The notes: generated by a model not told the origin, from the sequence alone. A DNA stretch of 64,000 bases from Chrysophaeum taylorii (GCA_029834535.1 JAQMWT010000314.1:868001-932000), one strand, 5' to 3'. Positions 44,006-52,740 are shown, counted from the stretch's first letter. Translations and numbers: made by a program.

Positions 44006-45949
44006 ATGCTCCTCGTTGTCGTCGTCGTGGTGCCGTTCGCTGCGTGTTTCGTGCCGCCGGCCGCGGCGCCGCCGAGGTGGTGGTGGTGGTCGTCTTGTGA
44101 TTATTGCTGCTCGCCGCGCGAGTACGCGACCACCAGCCACCACCGCGAGGTGCTGGTGGTGCCCCCACCCCAGCATGCGGTGTTGGCGACTAGCAAAAAC
44201 AACAACGTGAGCCGTGCCAAGCTGGCAGCGAAGCGGACCTCCTTGATTTGGAGCGTCGCGGCCAAGTTCGTGGTGAAGTACCTGCTGCTGCGACGCAGCA
44301 GGCTGAGCGGCGACGCGTTGAAGCGCGCGAGGAAGGAGTTCGCGAGCGAATTTCGAGACGCTCTGGTCCGGCTGGGGCCGACGTTCATAAAATTCGGGCA
44401 GCTGTTGTCGACGCGCGTGGACGTGCTCCCCCCCGAAGTGATCCAGGAACTGGTGTCGCTCCAGAACGACGTGCCCGGCTTCAGCCCGCGACGCGCGTTG
44501 GAGATTATTCGGGAGGAGTTGGGGGAAGTGCCGTTCGCGACCTTCGACGAAACCCCGCTGGCTGCTGCGAGCTTGGCCCAGGTGCACCGCGCGACCCTCG
44601 AGACCGGGGAGGACGTGGTGGTGAAGGTGCAGAGAGACGGCCTCTTGGAGCAGTTTAGGGTGGACTGCGCGAACATCAGATTTCTCGCGCGCGTCGCCGA
44701 CCGCCTAGATCCGCAGGAGGAGGGCGTGAGTGCGAATTGGAAAGGGATCGCCGAGAGTTCGGAAAAAGTCCTGTTCCGGGAGATCGACTTTCTCCAGGAG
44801 AAGGAGTCGGCCCTGAAATTTCGGGAGAATTTTCACGAAACGGCCTTCGTTCGGATACCTCGAATCTACGACGAGTTCTGCACGCGCAAGGTGCTGACGA
44901 TGGAGTACGTCGCGGGCGCCAAGATCAACGCTCCCCCGCCCGGGAGCGACACCGAGCTCCTCGCGTCGCGGCTCACCACCAGCTACCTCGACCAGCTCTG
45001 TCGCCACGGTTTTTTTCACTGCGACCCCCACCCCGGCAACGTCGCGGTCGACGAGAATAACCGGATCATTTACTACGATTTTGGCATGATGGAAAAAATC
45101 GAGCCCCAGGTCAAGAAGGGGTTCGTGGATCTCGTGTACGCCCTCTACAAAAACGACCCGATGCTCGCCGTGGACGCCCTCGAGCTGATGGGCGTGCTGC
45201 GCGAAAATTTGGACCGTTTTTCTGTCGAGCGCGTCGCGCGATCTTACGTCTCGACGTTCGCCGAGACCATCCAAACCAACGCCCCCTGGGAGAACCAGAT
45301 GGACCCCGACGAGGCGCGCGCCGTCCGACGAGCGCGGCGCGCCAAGCTTGGGGCAGACCTCTTCGCGACCCAGGCCGAACGACCCTTCGTTTTTCCCCCT
45401 AAATTTACGTTCGTTTTTCGAGCTCTTTCGACGATCGACGGCATCGGCAAAACGCTCGACCCAAAGTACGACCTCACGAGACTCGCCTCGCCCTATCTTC
45501 GCGAGCTCGCCGACCTCCGCGATGGCTCGGCGCTTAAAACTGCTCTCCTCGAAATTCTTCGAAGCCTCGGCTGGCGCCCCGTCGACTTGTCCCAAGTCGT
45601 GCAACAACCGAGAAACGTCGCCAACGTGCAGACGGTCTTGCGACGCCTCGAGCGCGGCGACCTCAAACTCCGCGTCCGCGCTCAGGAATGCGAGTCCGTC
45701 CTCGAGCGCATCGAGACCCGACAAAAGCTCCTCCACTTTGCCCTCGTTTCCGCCCTTCTCTTCAAAATCGCCACCCAAATCGCCCCCTCCCCGAAGCTAA
45801 TTGCCGTCGTCGTCTCCAAACTCGCCTACTGCGCCTCGGCCTTTTTCGCCGCCAAGGCCGCCGCGAACCTCTTCGAACTCGAAAAACTCGAGCGGCGCAA
45901 AACGCGTTTCTTCGACCTCTCCAACCAGCGAGACGACAAGCCCTATTAA
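44006..45949 (+). CDS. ABC1/ADCK (COQ8-like) atypical kinase, plastid-targeted
   Basis: A 647-residue ABC1 kinase. These atypical kinases control isoprenoid-quinone and tocopherol metabolism and lipid droplets in plastids, or coenzyme Q in mitochondria. The N-terminus is a signal peptide ending PFAAC-FVPP, with Phe after the presumed cleavage site as in red-lineage plastid leaders, followed by a Trp/Ser-rich transit-like stretch. Family motifs: KxGQ as FIKFGQ (Lys129), the Ala-rich loop AAASLAQVHRA, catalytic FHCDPHPGN and metal-binding YYDFG. The C-terminus ends in two hydrophobic segments. This is the arrangement of chloroplast ABC1K proteins. The plastid location is inferred from the leader. 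Confidence 0.92.
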   Translation: MLLVVVVVVPFAACFVPPAAAPPRWWWWSSCDYCCSPREYATTSHHREVLVVPPPQHAVLATSKNNNVSRAKLAAKRTSLIWSVAAKFVVKYLLLRRSRLSGDALKRARKEFASEFRDALVRLGPTFIKFGQLLSTRVDVLPPEVIQELVSLQNDVPGFSPRRALEIIREELGEVPFATFDETPLAAASLAQVHRATLETGEDVVVKVQRDGLLEQFRVDCANIRFLARVADRLDPQEEGVSANWKGIAESSEKVLFREIDFLQEKESALKFRENFHETAFVRIPRIYDEFCTRKVLTMEYVAGAKINAPPPGSDTELLASRLTTSYLDQLCRHGFFHCDPHPGNVAVDENNRIIYYDFGMMEKIEPQVKKGFVDLVYALYKNDPMLAVDALELMGVLRENLDRFSVERVARSYVSTFAETIQTNAPWENQMDPDEARAVRRARRAKLGADLFATQAERPFVFPPKFTFVFRALSTIDGIGKTLDPKYDLTRLASPYLRELADLRDGSALKTALLEILRSLGWRPVDLSQVVQQPRNVANVQTVLRRLERGDLKLRVRAQECESVLERIETRQKLLHFALVSALLFKIATQIAPSPKLIAVVVSKLAYCASAFFAAKAAANLFELEKLERRKTRFFDLSNQRDDKPY

Positions 45950-46058
45950 CACACAAAGAAAAAAAGAGCCCCCATGCTTCTCTCGCTCTCTCTCTGCCGA
46001 AAGAAGACGACGACGACCCGCGCTTCTTCTTCTTCTTCTTCTTCTTCTTCTTCTTCTT

Positions 46059-46727
46059 CTACTTAGTAGTAGTGGTAGTATTCTCGACTTCTTCGAGTTT
46101 TTTCGCGATGTGGTCGACCTTGGCGAGAATAGTCCTCTGGAGGTCGACCAAATTCTGGGCCGCGCGGGTGTTGCCGAGTTCGTGGAGTTTGTCGAGTCGC
46201 AGGAACTTGCCGAGCCGCGTTTTGGCCAAAGCCTCGATCAAGTCCCACCCGTCCACGTCTCCGTCCTTATCGACGTCGAGCTCAAAGTACAACCCCAAAG
46301 CCTGGAAGGCCTTGGACTTGAGAAAAAAGTAGGTCCACAGGGCCACCACCGACCACATCGGATACAACGCGAGCATCGCGATCGCCGCTCCGACGATTCC
46401 GAGCAAGATCAGAATGATAGCAGGACCCACGGCCAGCGTCAAAGCCGTCGCCACCAGCATCTTGTGCCGCGGAAGCACCCAGAACCCCACAATTACCAAA
46501 ACACCGTACAACGCGTTGCACAGCAGCGCGACGCACAGCACCGTCACGCGCTCGTCGAGCGATACGCCGAGCGACCAGTACAGGTAGAATCGGTGCTTGG
46601 GCGTGTCGAGGTACTTGTACACCGCCTCCCCGAGGATACCGATCAGACCCCCGGCATGCGGCAGATCCTCGGGCTCTTCTTCTACCGCTTCCTCTTTCTT
46701 CTTCTGCTGAAACAACAACAACAACAT
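46059..46727 (-). CDS. Multi-pass membrane protein with a C-terminal EF-hand
   Basis: A 222-residue protein with a charged N-terminus, about three to four membrane helices (VTVLCVALLCNALYGVLVIVGFW, AIILILLGIVGAAIAMLAL and a following aromatic helix) and then one EF-hand loop (DVDKDGDVDGWDLIEAL). A helical tail that could form a coiled coil (RTILAKVDHIAKKLEEVE) ends it. I do not recognise the family. A calcium-sensing membrane protein is a reasonable reading. Its start lies 34 bp from that of the divergent coiled-coil gene. Confidence 0.75.
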   Translation of the reverse strand: MLLLLFQQKKKEEAVEEEPEDLPHAGGLIGILGEAVYKYLDTPKHRFYLYWSLGVSLDERVTVLCVALLCNALYGVLVIVGFWVLPRHKMLVATALTLAVGPAIILILLGIVGAAIAMLALYPMWSVVALWTYFFLKSKAFQALGLYFELDVDKDGDVDGWDLIEALAKTRLGKFLRLDKLHELGNTRAAQNLVDLQRTILAKVDHIAKKLEEVENTTTTTK

Positions 46728-46749
46728 TGCGATCTATCAAGAGGAGAGG

Positions 46750-46761
46750 CTAGGGTAGGGT
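46750..46761. promoter_or_regulatory. Telobox-like element in a 34-bp divergent spacer
   Basis: CTAGGGTAGGGT sits directly against the ATG at 46762, between two head-to-head genes. Confidence 0.4.
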
Positions 46762-47316
46762 ATGGAGGGGGAGGCTCCGCCGCGGTCGCGGCTGGTACGC
46801 GAACTCTTCTGCGCTGCGCCGCGGCGACCGAAAAACGGCGTTGAGAACAAAAAGCCCAACCTCGAGGGCCTGCGTTCGCGCGTCGAGGAGGCGAAGCGGG
46901 AGGTGCGCGAGGACCGCGCGACCGTCGCCGACCTCAAACGACGCCTCGACCATGCCGCGCGGACGCTCGTCGAGCGACGCGAGGCGGCCAGGAAGGAGAT
47001 CGCCGCGATGCGGAAAGAGATGGAGGGGGTGGAGAAGCCCGCGCCGCTCCGGCGAGTGCCACGGCGCCGCGACGCCGACCTCAAGGCGCGAAAGCTCGAG
47101 GTCGCGACCCTCGCCGAGCGCGTCGCAGCCATCGGCGACGCCAACGCGCGAACCGAGCGCCGCGACAGGTCCAACGAGCAGAGGTTGGGGGACGCGGTCA
47201 AGCACAACGCGGCGCGCTTGACCGAGCTCTCCGTGCTTTTGGAGCTCTACTCCTCCAACAAGAAGGGGCGAGCCCCCAACATCGTCGTCGCTGGCGCCCC
47301 CCACACCGTTGTTTAG
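46762..47316 (+). CDS. Small coiled-coil protein, unrecognised
   Basis: A 184-residue, Arg/Glu/Ala-rich protein, predicted mostly helical (LRSRVEEAKREVREDRATVA through KEIAAMRKEMEGV, then a second helical block to ~165). No known domain. The gene context (tight head-to-head pair, telobox at the start, stop codon overlapping the next telobox) supports a real gene. Confidence 0.65.
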   Translation: MEGEAPPRSRLVRELFCAAPRRPKNGVENKKPNLEGLRSRVEEAKREVREDRATVADLKRRLDHAARTLVERREAARKEIAAMRKEMEGVEKPAPLRRVPRRRDADLKARKLEVATLAERVAAIGDANARTERRDRSNEQRLGDAVKHNAARLTELSVLLELYSSNKKGRAPNIVVAGAPHTVV

Positions 47317-47322
47317 GGTAAG
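47312..47322 (+). promoter_or_regulatory. Telobox-like element upstream of the cytochrome-b5 gene
   Basis: TTTAGGGTAAG overlaps the stop of the preceding gene and lies 41 bp before the ATG at 47363. Confidence 0.4.
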
Positions 47323-47362
47323 AGTTGCGAGAACGAACTATTAGGAACAGCATCAAAGCGTG

Positions 47363-47892
47363 ATGAGCGCTCGGAGACGCGAAAAAGGCGTCAAGCCCGG
47401 GTTCTCGTTGATGGACTGGATACGGCTGACGGAGCACGCCAAGGACCTCGCCGGACTCAAGGGCGGGCGGCCGCGGGCCGTGACGATGGAGGACGTGGCG
47501 CAGCATAAAACCGAATTCGATGCCTGGACAATCTTAAACGGTCGAGTCTATAACCTCACGCCCTATTTGCATTACCACCCGGGGGGCATCCCGCTGTTGT
47601 GAGAGAATATATGTCGATCGATGATCCCCCCGAGGCGTCACCTCTCTCTGCCGCACGCAGGCGCGGGGTCGCGGGCAAGGACTGCACCGACCTCTTCAAC
47701 AAGCACCACCGCTGGGTCAACGGGGCGACGATGCTGCAAAAGTGCGAGGTCGGCTGGTTGGCGACCGCGCCGCCCCCCCCCCTCGACGAGGACGACGCCG
47801 ACGCCGCCGACGCCGACGCCGCCGACGACGACGCCGACGACGCCGACGACGACGACGACGACGACGAAGAAAGAAAGAACGGCCTAATATAA
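47363..47892 (+). CDS. Cytochrome b5 heme-binding domain protein (one intron)
   Basis: A 155-residue protein. Exon 1 is 47363-47598, the intron 47599-47660 (62 bp, GTGAGA...CGCAG), exon 2 47661-47892. Splicing joins YLHYHPGGIPLL to RGVAGKDCTDLFNKHHRWVN, restoring a complete b5 core with both axial His ligands (HPGG and HHRW). The segment FDAWTILNGRVYNLTPYL is the usual b5 start. Style is closest to the b5 domain of Cyb5R4-like proteins, but no reductase domain follows; the tail is Asp/Ala repeats. It should bind heme and carry electrons in the cytosol or on a membrane surface. The 3' end overlaps the convergent glutaredoxin gene by 9 bp. Confidence 0.88.
47599..47660 (+). other. Intron of the cytochrome-b5 gene
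   Basis: 62 bp, donor GTGAGA, acceptor ACGCAG; removal restores the b5 fold. Confidence 0.85.
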
Positions 47893-48813
47893 TGAGAGAA
47901 AGGCCGGGTCCGAGATCCGGCCCTTGAAGGAGAAAGCGGTGGTCTCGGGGATTTTGAGCTCGGCGTCTAGATCGTCCGCCCCACCCACGAGCCACTCCGC
48001 CGGACGCCCGTTGAGGGGCGGGGCGCGGAGCACGTAGAGCTGGGGAACCGTTTCGAAGCGGGCGTGGCGGGCGCGGCGGGTGATGTCGTCGTCGGCGTCC
48101 TCGGGGAGCGCGTCGAGGTCGACTTCGGTCCAGTAGGCTCCGAGCTTCCGGAGCGCGGCCCGCACGCGGTCGCAACGGGCGCACCCCCGAGCCACGTACA
48201 TCTCCAGCCGCGCGGTCTGCCACTCGGGTCGGAGGGCCTCCTCGGTTTGGGCCTGGACCTCTTGTTGCCAATCCCCGGCAGCCCTTCGCATCGTCGCTCT
48301 CTCGTCGCTCCGAATCTGCGCGTCCAAGCCGTCAGAGTCCGACCCGTCGAAGTCTCCGTCCTTCATCGCCTTCCGGACCACCGCCCCCCATGCCTCGGGG
48401 TCTTCGTCGCGCAGCGACGAGTCGGCGATCGCTTGCCGCAACCTCAGTTTTCGCTCGGCTTGGTCCTGGGTGAGCGGCGGTCGCGACCAACGCGAACCTT
48501 CTGATTGGTGCGTCGCGGGAGGACCGAGGGCAGCGACCCACTCCTCTCTCACGGCGTCCATCTCGGCGCGGCTCGGCTTTTCGAACTCGAGCACCCGCGC
48601 GGACCTGCAGTTCTCCTCTTCTTGGGTCGCTGCGAGACGAGCGAGTGCAGACTTCGCGTCCCGCGCCATGCCCACGAATTGCGCCGCCCCCGCGGCATCG
48701 AACACGGCAAACACGCCCGCGACCCTGGGCCCGCCGAGGCAGTACCCCTCGAGGTCGCTGATGCTCCGCGGCGCGAGCGCGCTCGCCAGGCCCAACACAC
48801 CCAACACCTTCAT
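47884..48813 (-). CDS. GRXS16: GIY-YIG-like/glutaredoxin fusion, plastid GRXS16-like
   Basis: A 309-residue protein. The leader MKVLGVLGLASALAP resembles an ochrophyte signal peptide with an ASA cleavage site. Residues ~25-95 (VAGVFAVFDAAGAAQFVGMA to REEWVAAL) match the GIY-YIG-like N-terminal domain of plant chloroplast GRXS16. A linker with LRLRQAI and an acidic stretch follows. The C-terminus (~205-290) is a glutaredoxin: LEMYVARGCARCDRVRAAL, ETVPQLYV and GGADDLDAEL. The active site is CARC, a dithiol, whereas plant GRXS16 is a monothiol CGFS type, so the redox chemistry may differ. The role would be thiol redox control, perhaps linked to DNA or Fe-S clusters in the plastid. Confidence 0.85.
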   Translation of the reverse strand: MKVLGVLGLASALAPRSISDLEGYCLGGPRVAGVFAVFDAAGAAQFVGMARDAKSALARLAATQEEENCRSARVLEFEKPSRAEMDAVREEWVAALGPPATHQSEGSRWSRPPLTQDQAERKLRLRQAIADSSLRDEDPEAWGAVVRKAMKDGDFDGSDSDGLDAQIRSDERATMRRAAGDWQQEVQAQTEEALRPEWQTARLEMYVARGCARCDRVRAALRKLGAYWTEVDLDALPEDADDDITRRARHARFETVPQLYVLRAPPLNGRPAEWLVGGADDLDAELKIPETTAFSFKGRISDPAFLSLY

Positions 48814-48887
48814 CCGAATTGCAACAACAACAACAACAAGCTGCTTGGACGGCGTCCAACTTCAATTTAGAATGTTTGGAGACAGAC

Positions 48888-49062
48888 CCACATCCTTCAT
48901 GCTCCCCCCCCCTCTTAGCAGTCGACATTTTTTAAAGACAGACAGACACACCCGCGTACTTATCTCCGCCCGTCAGGCACATCCCTCATACCCCACAAAC
49001 CCACCCACATCCTTCATGCTCCCCACACACACCCCCCCCTCTTAGCAGTCGACATTTTTTAA

Positions 49063-49095
<33 letters not shown>

Positions 49096-49143
49096 CCCCC
49101 CCCCTCTTAGCAGTCGACATTTAAAGAGAGACAGACAGACAGA
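48888..49143. repeat. Dispersed repeat, copy 2, with partial copies and (GACA)n
   Basis: 48951-49094 repeats 3440-3575 (CCCGCGTACTTATCTCCGCC onward). Partial copies lie on both sides: CATCCTTCATGCTCCCC...GTCGACATTT at 48888-48948 and CTCTTAGCAGTCGACATTTA at 49104-49125. The sub-blocks end in (GACA)n tracts. It fills most of the gap between the glutaredoxin and PLAC8 genes, and no gene is present. Confidence 0.85.
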
Positions 49144-49249
49144 CCCGCGCGCGATCGAGATCGAGGGGCCGCGCCTTCCTACCTCTCGGAACCAAGTCAG
49201 GAGGCATATGTGGTGCGAATGATATCCGGGTCGTCGTTAGGTACTCTGA

Positions 49250-49686
49250 TTAAGAGGCGGCGATCTCAGAGGCGGGGGGCGCCCCCGGCTCGACCGTGAT
49301 ACACCCCCAGGTAGCGTTTTCTTTGGTGATGACGAGGTTGATGTCTTGGATGACGGCACAGCAGTTACAGCAGCAGTGGGCGAATATCGCCATCGCCATC
49401 GATTCGTCGATGTTGTACTTTTCGGCGAGGCGGCCGCGGTTGTAGGCGCCGACGCAGGGCCGCAGGGGCGTCGTCATGCAGAGGCAGCAGACGAGGCACC
49501 CCCCGAGTTCTGCCTTTTCCATCGCACTTCCGTAGTTGCAGTTTCCGCAAAAACACATCTTGATGCAGCACGGCAAGCCGCAGTCCTTGACATCGCAGCA
49601 ACCAAACAGGCCAGTCGGGAATTCGCCTGAAGAGACGTCGACGCCGGCCCTCAAAAATGAGAAGAAAACGCACCAGCCTCAACCAT
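49250..49686 (-). CDS. PLAC8-family Cys-rich protein (one short intron)
   Basis: A 129-residue PLAC8 (cornifelin/PCR) protein, a family involved in membrane-linked metal transport, size control and stress in plants and fungi. Core: FPTGLFGCCDVKDCGLPCCI, CFCGNCNYGSAM, GCLVCCLCMTTPLRP and FAHCCCNCCAVIQDIN. The unspliced frame has no ATG. A 47-bp intron 49627-49673 (GTGCGT...TTCAG) joins exon 1 (49674-49686, MVEAG) to exon 2 and gives a typical start MVEAGEFPTGLFGCC. The donor matches that of two other introns in this window. The two Cys-rich hydrophobic segments probably insert into the membrane. Confidence 0.85.
49627..49673 (-). other. Intron of the PLAC8 gene
   Basis: 47 bp, GTGCGT donor and TTCAG acceptor on the minus strand. 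It supplies the only ATG in frame with the conserved protein. Confidence 0.75.
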
Positions 49687-49850
49687 CGTGAATCAATCAA
49701 TCAAATCAAATCAAATCAATCCAAATCAATCAATCCTTTCCGGTTGGTTGGTGCGTTGTTGTGTTGTACCAGTACAGAAAAAAAAAAAATTCGATCCATT
49801 CACGATTCTGGGCTTATTACAATAAGACACAAGAAGAAGAATTGTTTCCT

Positions 49851-52310
49851 TCAGGTAGGGTCTGAAATCGCGAAGGAGAAGACGGTGTTAAGGTGGGCGC
49901 CGAAATTGTCGCAGTGGGCGTAGACGCGGTGCGGGAGCTTGACGAGGTCGTCCGAAGTCTCGGCCTCGCAGAAGAGGAGGTAGTCCCTCGAGTCGGGGGT
50001 GGTGGAGGTGCGCGCCCCCAAGAGGGCGGGTCGCGAGTCGTCGTGGACCTCGATGACGCGGGCGAGGAGGAGTTGCTCGGCGAGGTCGGGGTCGTCGAAC
50101 TTTCTCAATACGGAGACAGCTCTGGCGAGGTGTGTCTCGGCGGCGGCGATCGCGTCGACGGCCGCGGGAACGAAAGTCGGGTCGAATTTGATAGGCTTGG
50201 CGGTGTCGTCGTCCGAGGGTAAGGACGCGATTAGGTCGTCGACGGCTTTTGTTGCGGCCGAGAGCGCCCCCCTCACCGAAGCGAGGCGCTTTGCGTCGGC
50301 CAGGCTGGTCGCCTCGTCGAGGACGAAAATAGCGGCGTTCGCGGCGACGCGCAGGCAGTGAGCGAATACCCACGAAGGGTGAGCGATTTCGAGGCGATGG
50401 AGCGCGTGCTCGGCCTCCTTGTCGACGAGAAAGAAGGGGCGCGCGAGGTGGGGTTCCGTTGGGGCCACGGCGTCCCAGAGTTCGGCCTTGAGATCTTCTT
50501 CGATTTGGCCGCCCGCGGCGGCAAAAAATCTCGGTTCGAAGTCGTCGGGTTCGTCCGATTTTGTCTTGAAGATGGCCATGTCGGAGGCCACGAGGGCGAG
50601 GGCGCGGCGCCGCGCGAGGTGCGCCGCCTGTTCCGGCGGGAGCCGCGCCATCTCCAAGGCCTCGCAGCCGTGCTCGGGGGGCGGCGCTTGGTATCCAAAT
50701 CCAGAACTAGAACCGTCGTCTTTCCGACCGGCGACGAGGATGGCCGCGTCTAGGACGTTGAGAACCTGGGTCAACGGGTCGCTCGGCTCCCTTTCTTTCT
50801 GGAGGGCCGCGAGGGCGCGACCGGTCACGCGTTTCGAGCCAACGTAGACGACGACAGCAGCGTCCTCCTCGTCGGTCGTCCGAGGAGGAAACCTGAGGGG
50901 CGGAGAGCGCTTTTCTTCCCAAATCGAGCGGTAGGTCCCGACGAAGCCGCGCCAGAGGTCGGCCATCGCCTCCAGCGACGAGAGCGAACCCATGCGGACA
51001 GCGAGATGCGCCGCGAGGGTCGGGTGGTCGGTGATATCGATCTCGACGTCGTCGTCGTCGTAGTCGGAGAAAAGGTCCGCCAGATACTCGTCGAGGCGCG
51101 AGGGCTTGAGGGTACCGGTGCGGTCGACGAGATACTGCGCCATCTCCTCCAGCTGGCGGATCCCGGACGACGACGACGACGGTCTGGGCGGCCGGCACGG
51201 CGCGCCGAAGACCGCGTCGTCGGGAAAAGAGACGGTCAACGCGGCGGCGAGCGACTCTAGGATGCGGGAGAGGGGCGCTTCGGCGGGCCCTTGTGTCCGC
51301 CGCAGGGTAAGGGAAGCCGTGAGGGAGGGGGCGTCGAGGGGATCGAAGGTCGAAAAGGGGGCCCCGGGTTCGTCGAGGACGCCGGAGACGCGCACGTCGT
51401 GCCACTCGGCGACGACGTCGAGACTTTTTACGGGGTCGAGCCGCGGGCCCCACAAAGGCTGACCGCGCCTCACCCCCGCGCCGCCGTCGCGGCCGCCCCG
51501 CAGCAAATCCGCCACCTGGGAGCTCCGGGTCCCGAGATCTCCCGTCTGCCGCCACCCGCAGGTCTCGTCGCTTCGCGCGATCCACGCGAAGCGCGTCGAG
51601 ACGCTCGCGTCGTCGAGCGAGAGGTTCGGCAGGCGTCGCCGAAGAGCCTCGATAACCCGCGCAAGCCGGAGCTCGGTGTCGTCGCTCCGCGCGAGGGTCT
51701 CGAACTCGGTGCAGCACCCCTCGACCACCACGGACCCGCGCACCACGCGGAAGAGCGCCGCCTCGGATTTGGCGAAAACGGGCAACTCTCGAGGAACGGA
51801 CGCCTCCAGAGCCGCGATACAAGCCGCGGACGCGAGCCACGCGACGCGCTCGCGCGCCCGCTTTTCGTCGGCCGACGGAAAGAAGGATGGAGTATGCGGC
51901 ACGTCCTCGAGGAGCACGAACCGCTCGACGCCAAACGTCGTCTTCATCGCGGCACGCGTCCTCCCCGCGTCCGAGTCTTCTTCGGAGACGTGGTGGCTGC
52001 CGAGCTCCCCGCCCTCGATAGGGGAGGGCCAGGGCCGACCGGGGGGAGCCGAAAAGTACGAGATCCGGTGCTTCTTCGCCTTGCCGCCCATCACGCAGAG
52101 TTCGACACTGCGAATTCGCGTCACCCGATCCCCCGACCCAGCGCACGTCTCCCCGGGAGCGCCCTCGGTCAGCTTGTGGTTCGACGACCACGCCTCCAAC
52201 ACCTGCGCGATGGCGCCCACCGCGCGCTCGAACGGCGTCACCATCGAGTAGTCCTCGTACATGCCCTCCCCATCGACAGCCTCCAGCAACGAGTCTGCGT
52301 CGACGATCAT
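49851..52310 (-). CDS. RAB3GAP1: Rab3 GTPase-activating protein, catalytic subunit
   Basis: An 819-residue protein of the Rab3GAP1 family, which with Rab3GAP2 acts on Rab18/Rab3 in membrane traffic, autophagy and lipid droplets. Signs: N-terminal EDYSMVTPFERAVGAIAQVL, internal TERFVLLEDVPHTPSFFP-like segment near 130, ITDHPTLAAHLAVRMGSL, and above all the conserved C-terminal block IEEDLKAELWDAVAP, then DKEAEHALHRLEIAHPS, the counterpart of the ELW..A.P / EAEK.LHYLE region of the catalytic subunit. The protein is shorter than animal homologs (about 980). I start at Met 52310, leaving a 19-bp spacer to the divergent S13 gene; Met 52331 would make the two ATGs overlap (CATG). The GAP function is assumed from the family; the catalytic Arg cannot be placed with certainty. 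Confidence 0.82.
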   Translation of the reverse strand: MIVDADSLLEAVDGEGMYEDYSMVTPFERAVGAIAQVLEAWSSNHKLTEGAPGETCAGSGDRVTRIRSVELCVMGGKAKKHRISYFSAPPGRPWPSPIEGGELGSHHVSEEDSDAGRTRAAMKTTFGVERFVLLEDVPHTPSFFPSADEKRARERVAWLASAACIAALEASVPRELPVFAKSEAALFRVVRGSVVVEGCCTEFETLARSDDTELRLARVIEALRRRLPNLSLDDASVSTRFAWIARSDETCGWRQTGDLGTRSSQVADLLRGGRDGGAGVRRGQPLWGPRLDPVKSLDVVAEWHDVRVSGVLDEPGAPFSTFDPLDAPSLTASLTLRRTQGPAEAPLSRILESLAAALTVSFPDDAVFGAPCRPPRPSSSSSGIRQLEEMAQYLVDRTGTLKPSRLDEYLADLFSDYDDDDVEIDITDHPTLAAHLAVRMGSLSSLEAMADLWRGFVGTYRSIWEEKRSPPLRFPPRTTDEEDAAVVVYVGSKRVTGRALAALQKEREPSDPLTQVLNVLDAAILVAGRKDDGSSSGFGYQAPPPEHGCEALEMARLPPEQAAHLARRRALALVASDMAIFKTKSDEPDDFEPRFFAAAGGQIEEDLKAELWDAVAPTEPHLARPFFLVDKEAEHALHRLEIAHPSWVFAHCLRVAANAAIFVLDEATSLADAKRLASVRGALSAATKAVDDLIASLPSDDDTAKPIKFDPTFVPAAVDAIAAAETHLARAVSVLRKFDDPDLAEQLLLARVIEVHDDSRPALLGARTSTTPDSRDYLLFCEAETSDDLVKLPHRVYAHCDNFGAHLNTVFSFAISDPT

Positions 52311-52313
52311 TCT

Positions 52314-52324
52314 CCCTAAACCCT
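52314..52324. promoter_or_regulatory. Telobox in the Rab3GAP1/S13 divergent spacer
   Basis: CCCTAAACCCT, the classic telo-box core in reverse orientation, lies between the two starts. Confidence 0.5.
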
Positions 52325-52329
52325 CCGTC

Positions 52330-52740
52330 ATGCTGCGCCGCACCCTCGCGCGACGCGTCCTCTTCATGAACCGTGACGTCGACGAGAAGAAGTCGATTCG
52401 GTCGGTCCTGACTTCCTTCAAGGGCATCGGGAACGCCCTCGCCGAAGGCTATTGCCGGGAAATCGGCTACCAGCCGCTGGCCAAGTTCTTCGAGCTGACG
52501 CCGCGACAACGGAACGCCCTCGCCGATCTCGTCGAGCGCGACGAGGACAATCTGCGCGGCGTGCACCTCGACCGCAAGGTCCGGGAGGACATCGAGCGCT
52601 TGTGGCAGATGAGGTGCTACCGCGGAATCCGTCACCGCGCGAGCCTGCCGGTTCGCGGACAACGGACCGCGACCAACGCCAAGACGGCCAGGAAGCTCAA
52701 CCGCTGGCTCAAGAAGGAATCCGGCGGCAGATCCTCCTAG
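52330..52740 (+). CDS. RPS13: Mitochondrial small-subunit ribosomal protein uS13
   Basis: A 136-residue uS13 with a basic presequence (MLRRTLARRVLFMN) suited to mitochondrial import. The body has SFKGIGNALAEGYCREIGY, LADLVERDEDNLRGVHLDRKV and the universal signature RCYRGIRHRASLPVRGQRT followed by TNAKTARK. Length fits bacterial-type S13. The start is chosen at 52330 because of the presequence; the in-frame upstream extension lies antisense to Rab3GAP1. Confidence 0.93.
   Translation: MLRRTLARRVLFMNRDVDEKKSIRSVLTSFKGIGNALAEGYCREIGYQPLAKFFELTPRQRNALADLVERDEDNLRGVHLDRKVREDIERLWQMRCYRGIRHRASLPVRGQRTATNAKTARKLNRWLKKESGGRSS

Noticed and set aside
51291-52319. 342-codon open frame antisense to Rab3GAP1
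   Set aside because: No motif, Arg/Pro/Gly-rich, explained by the real minus-strand gene.
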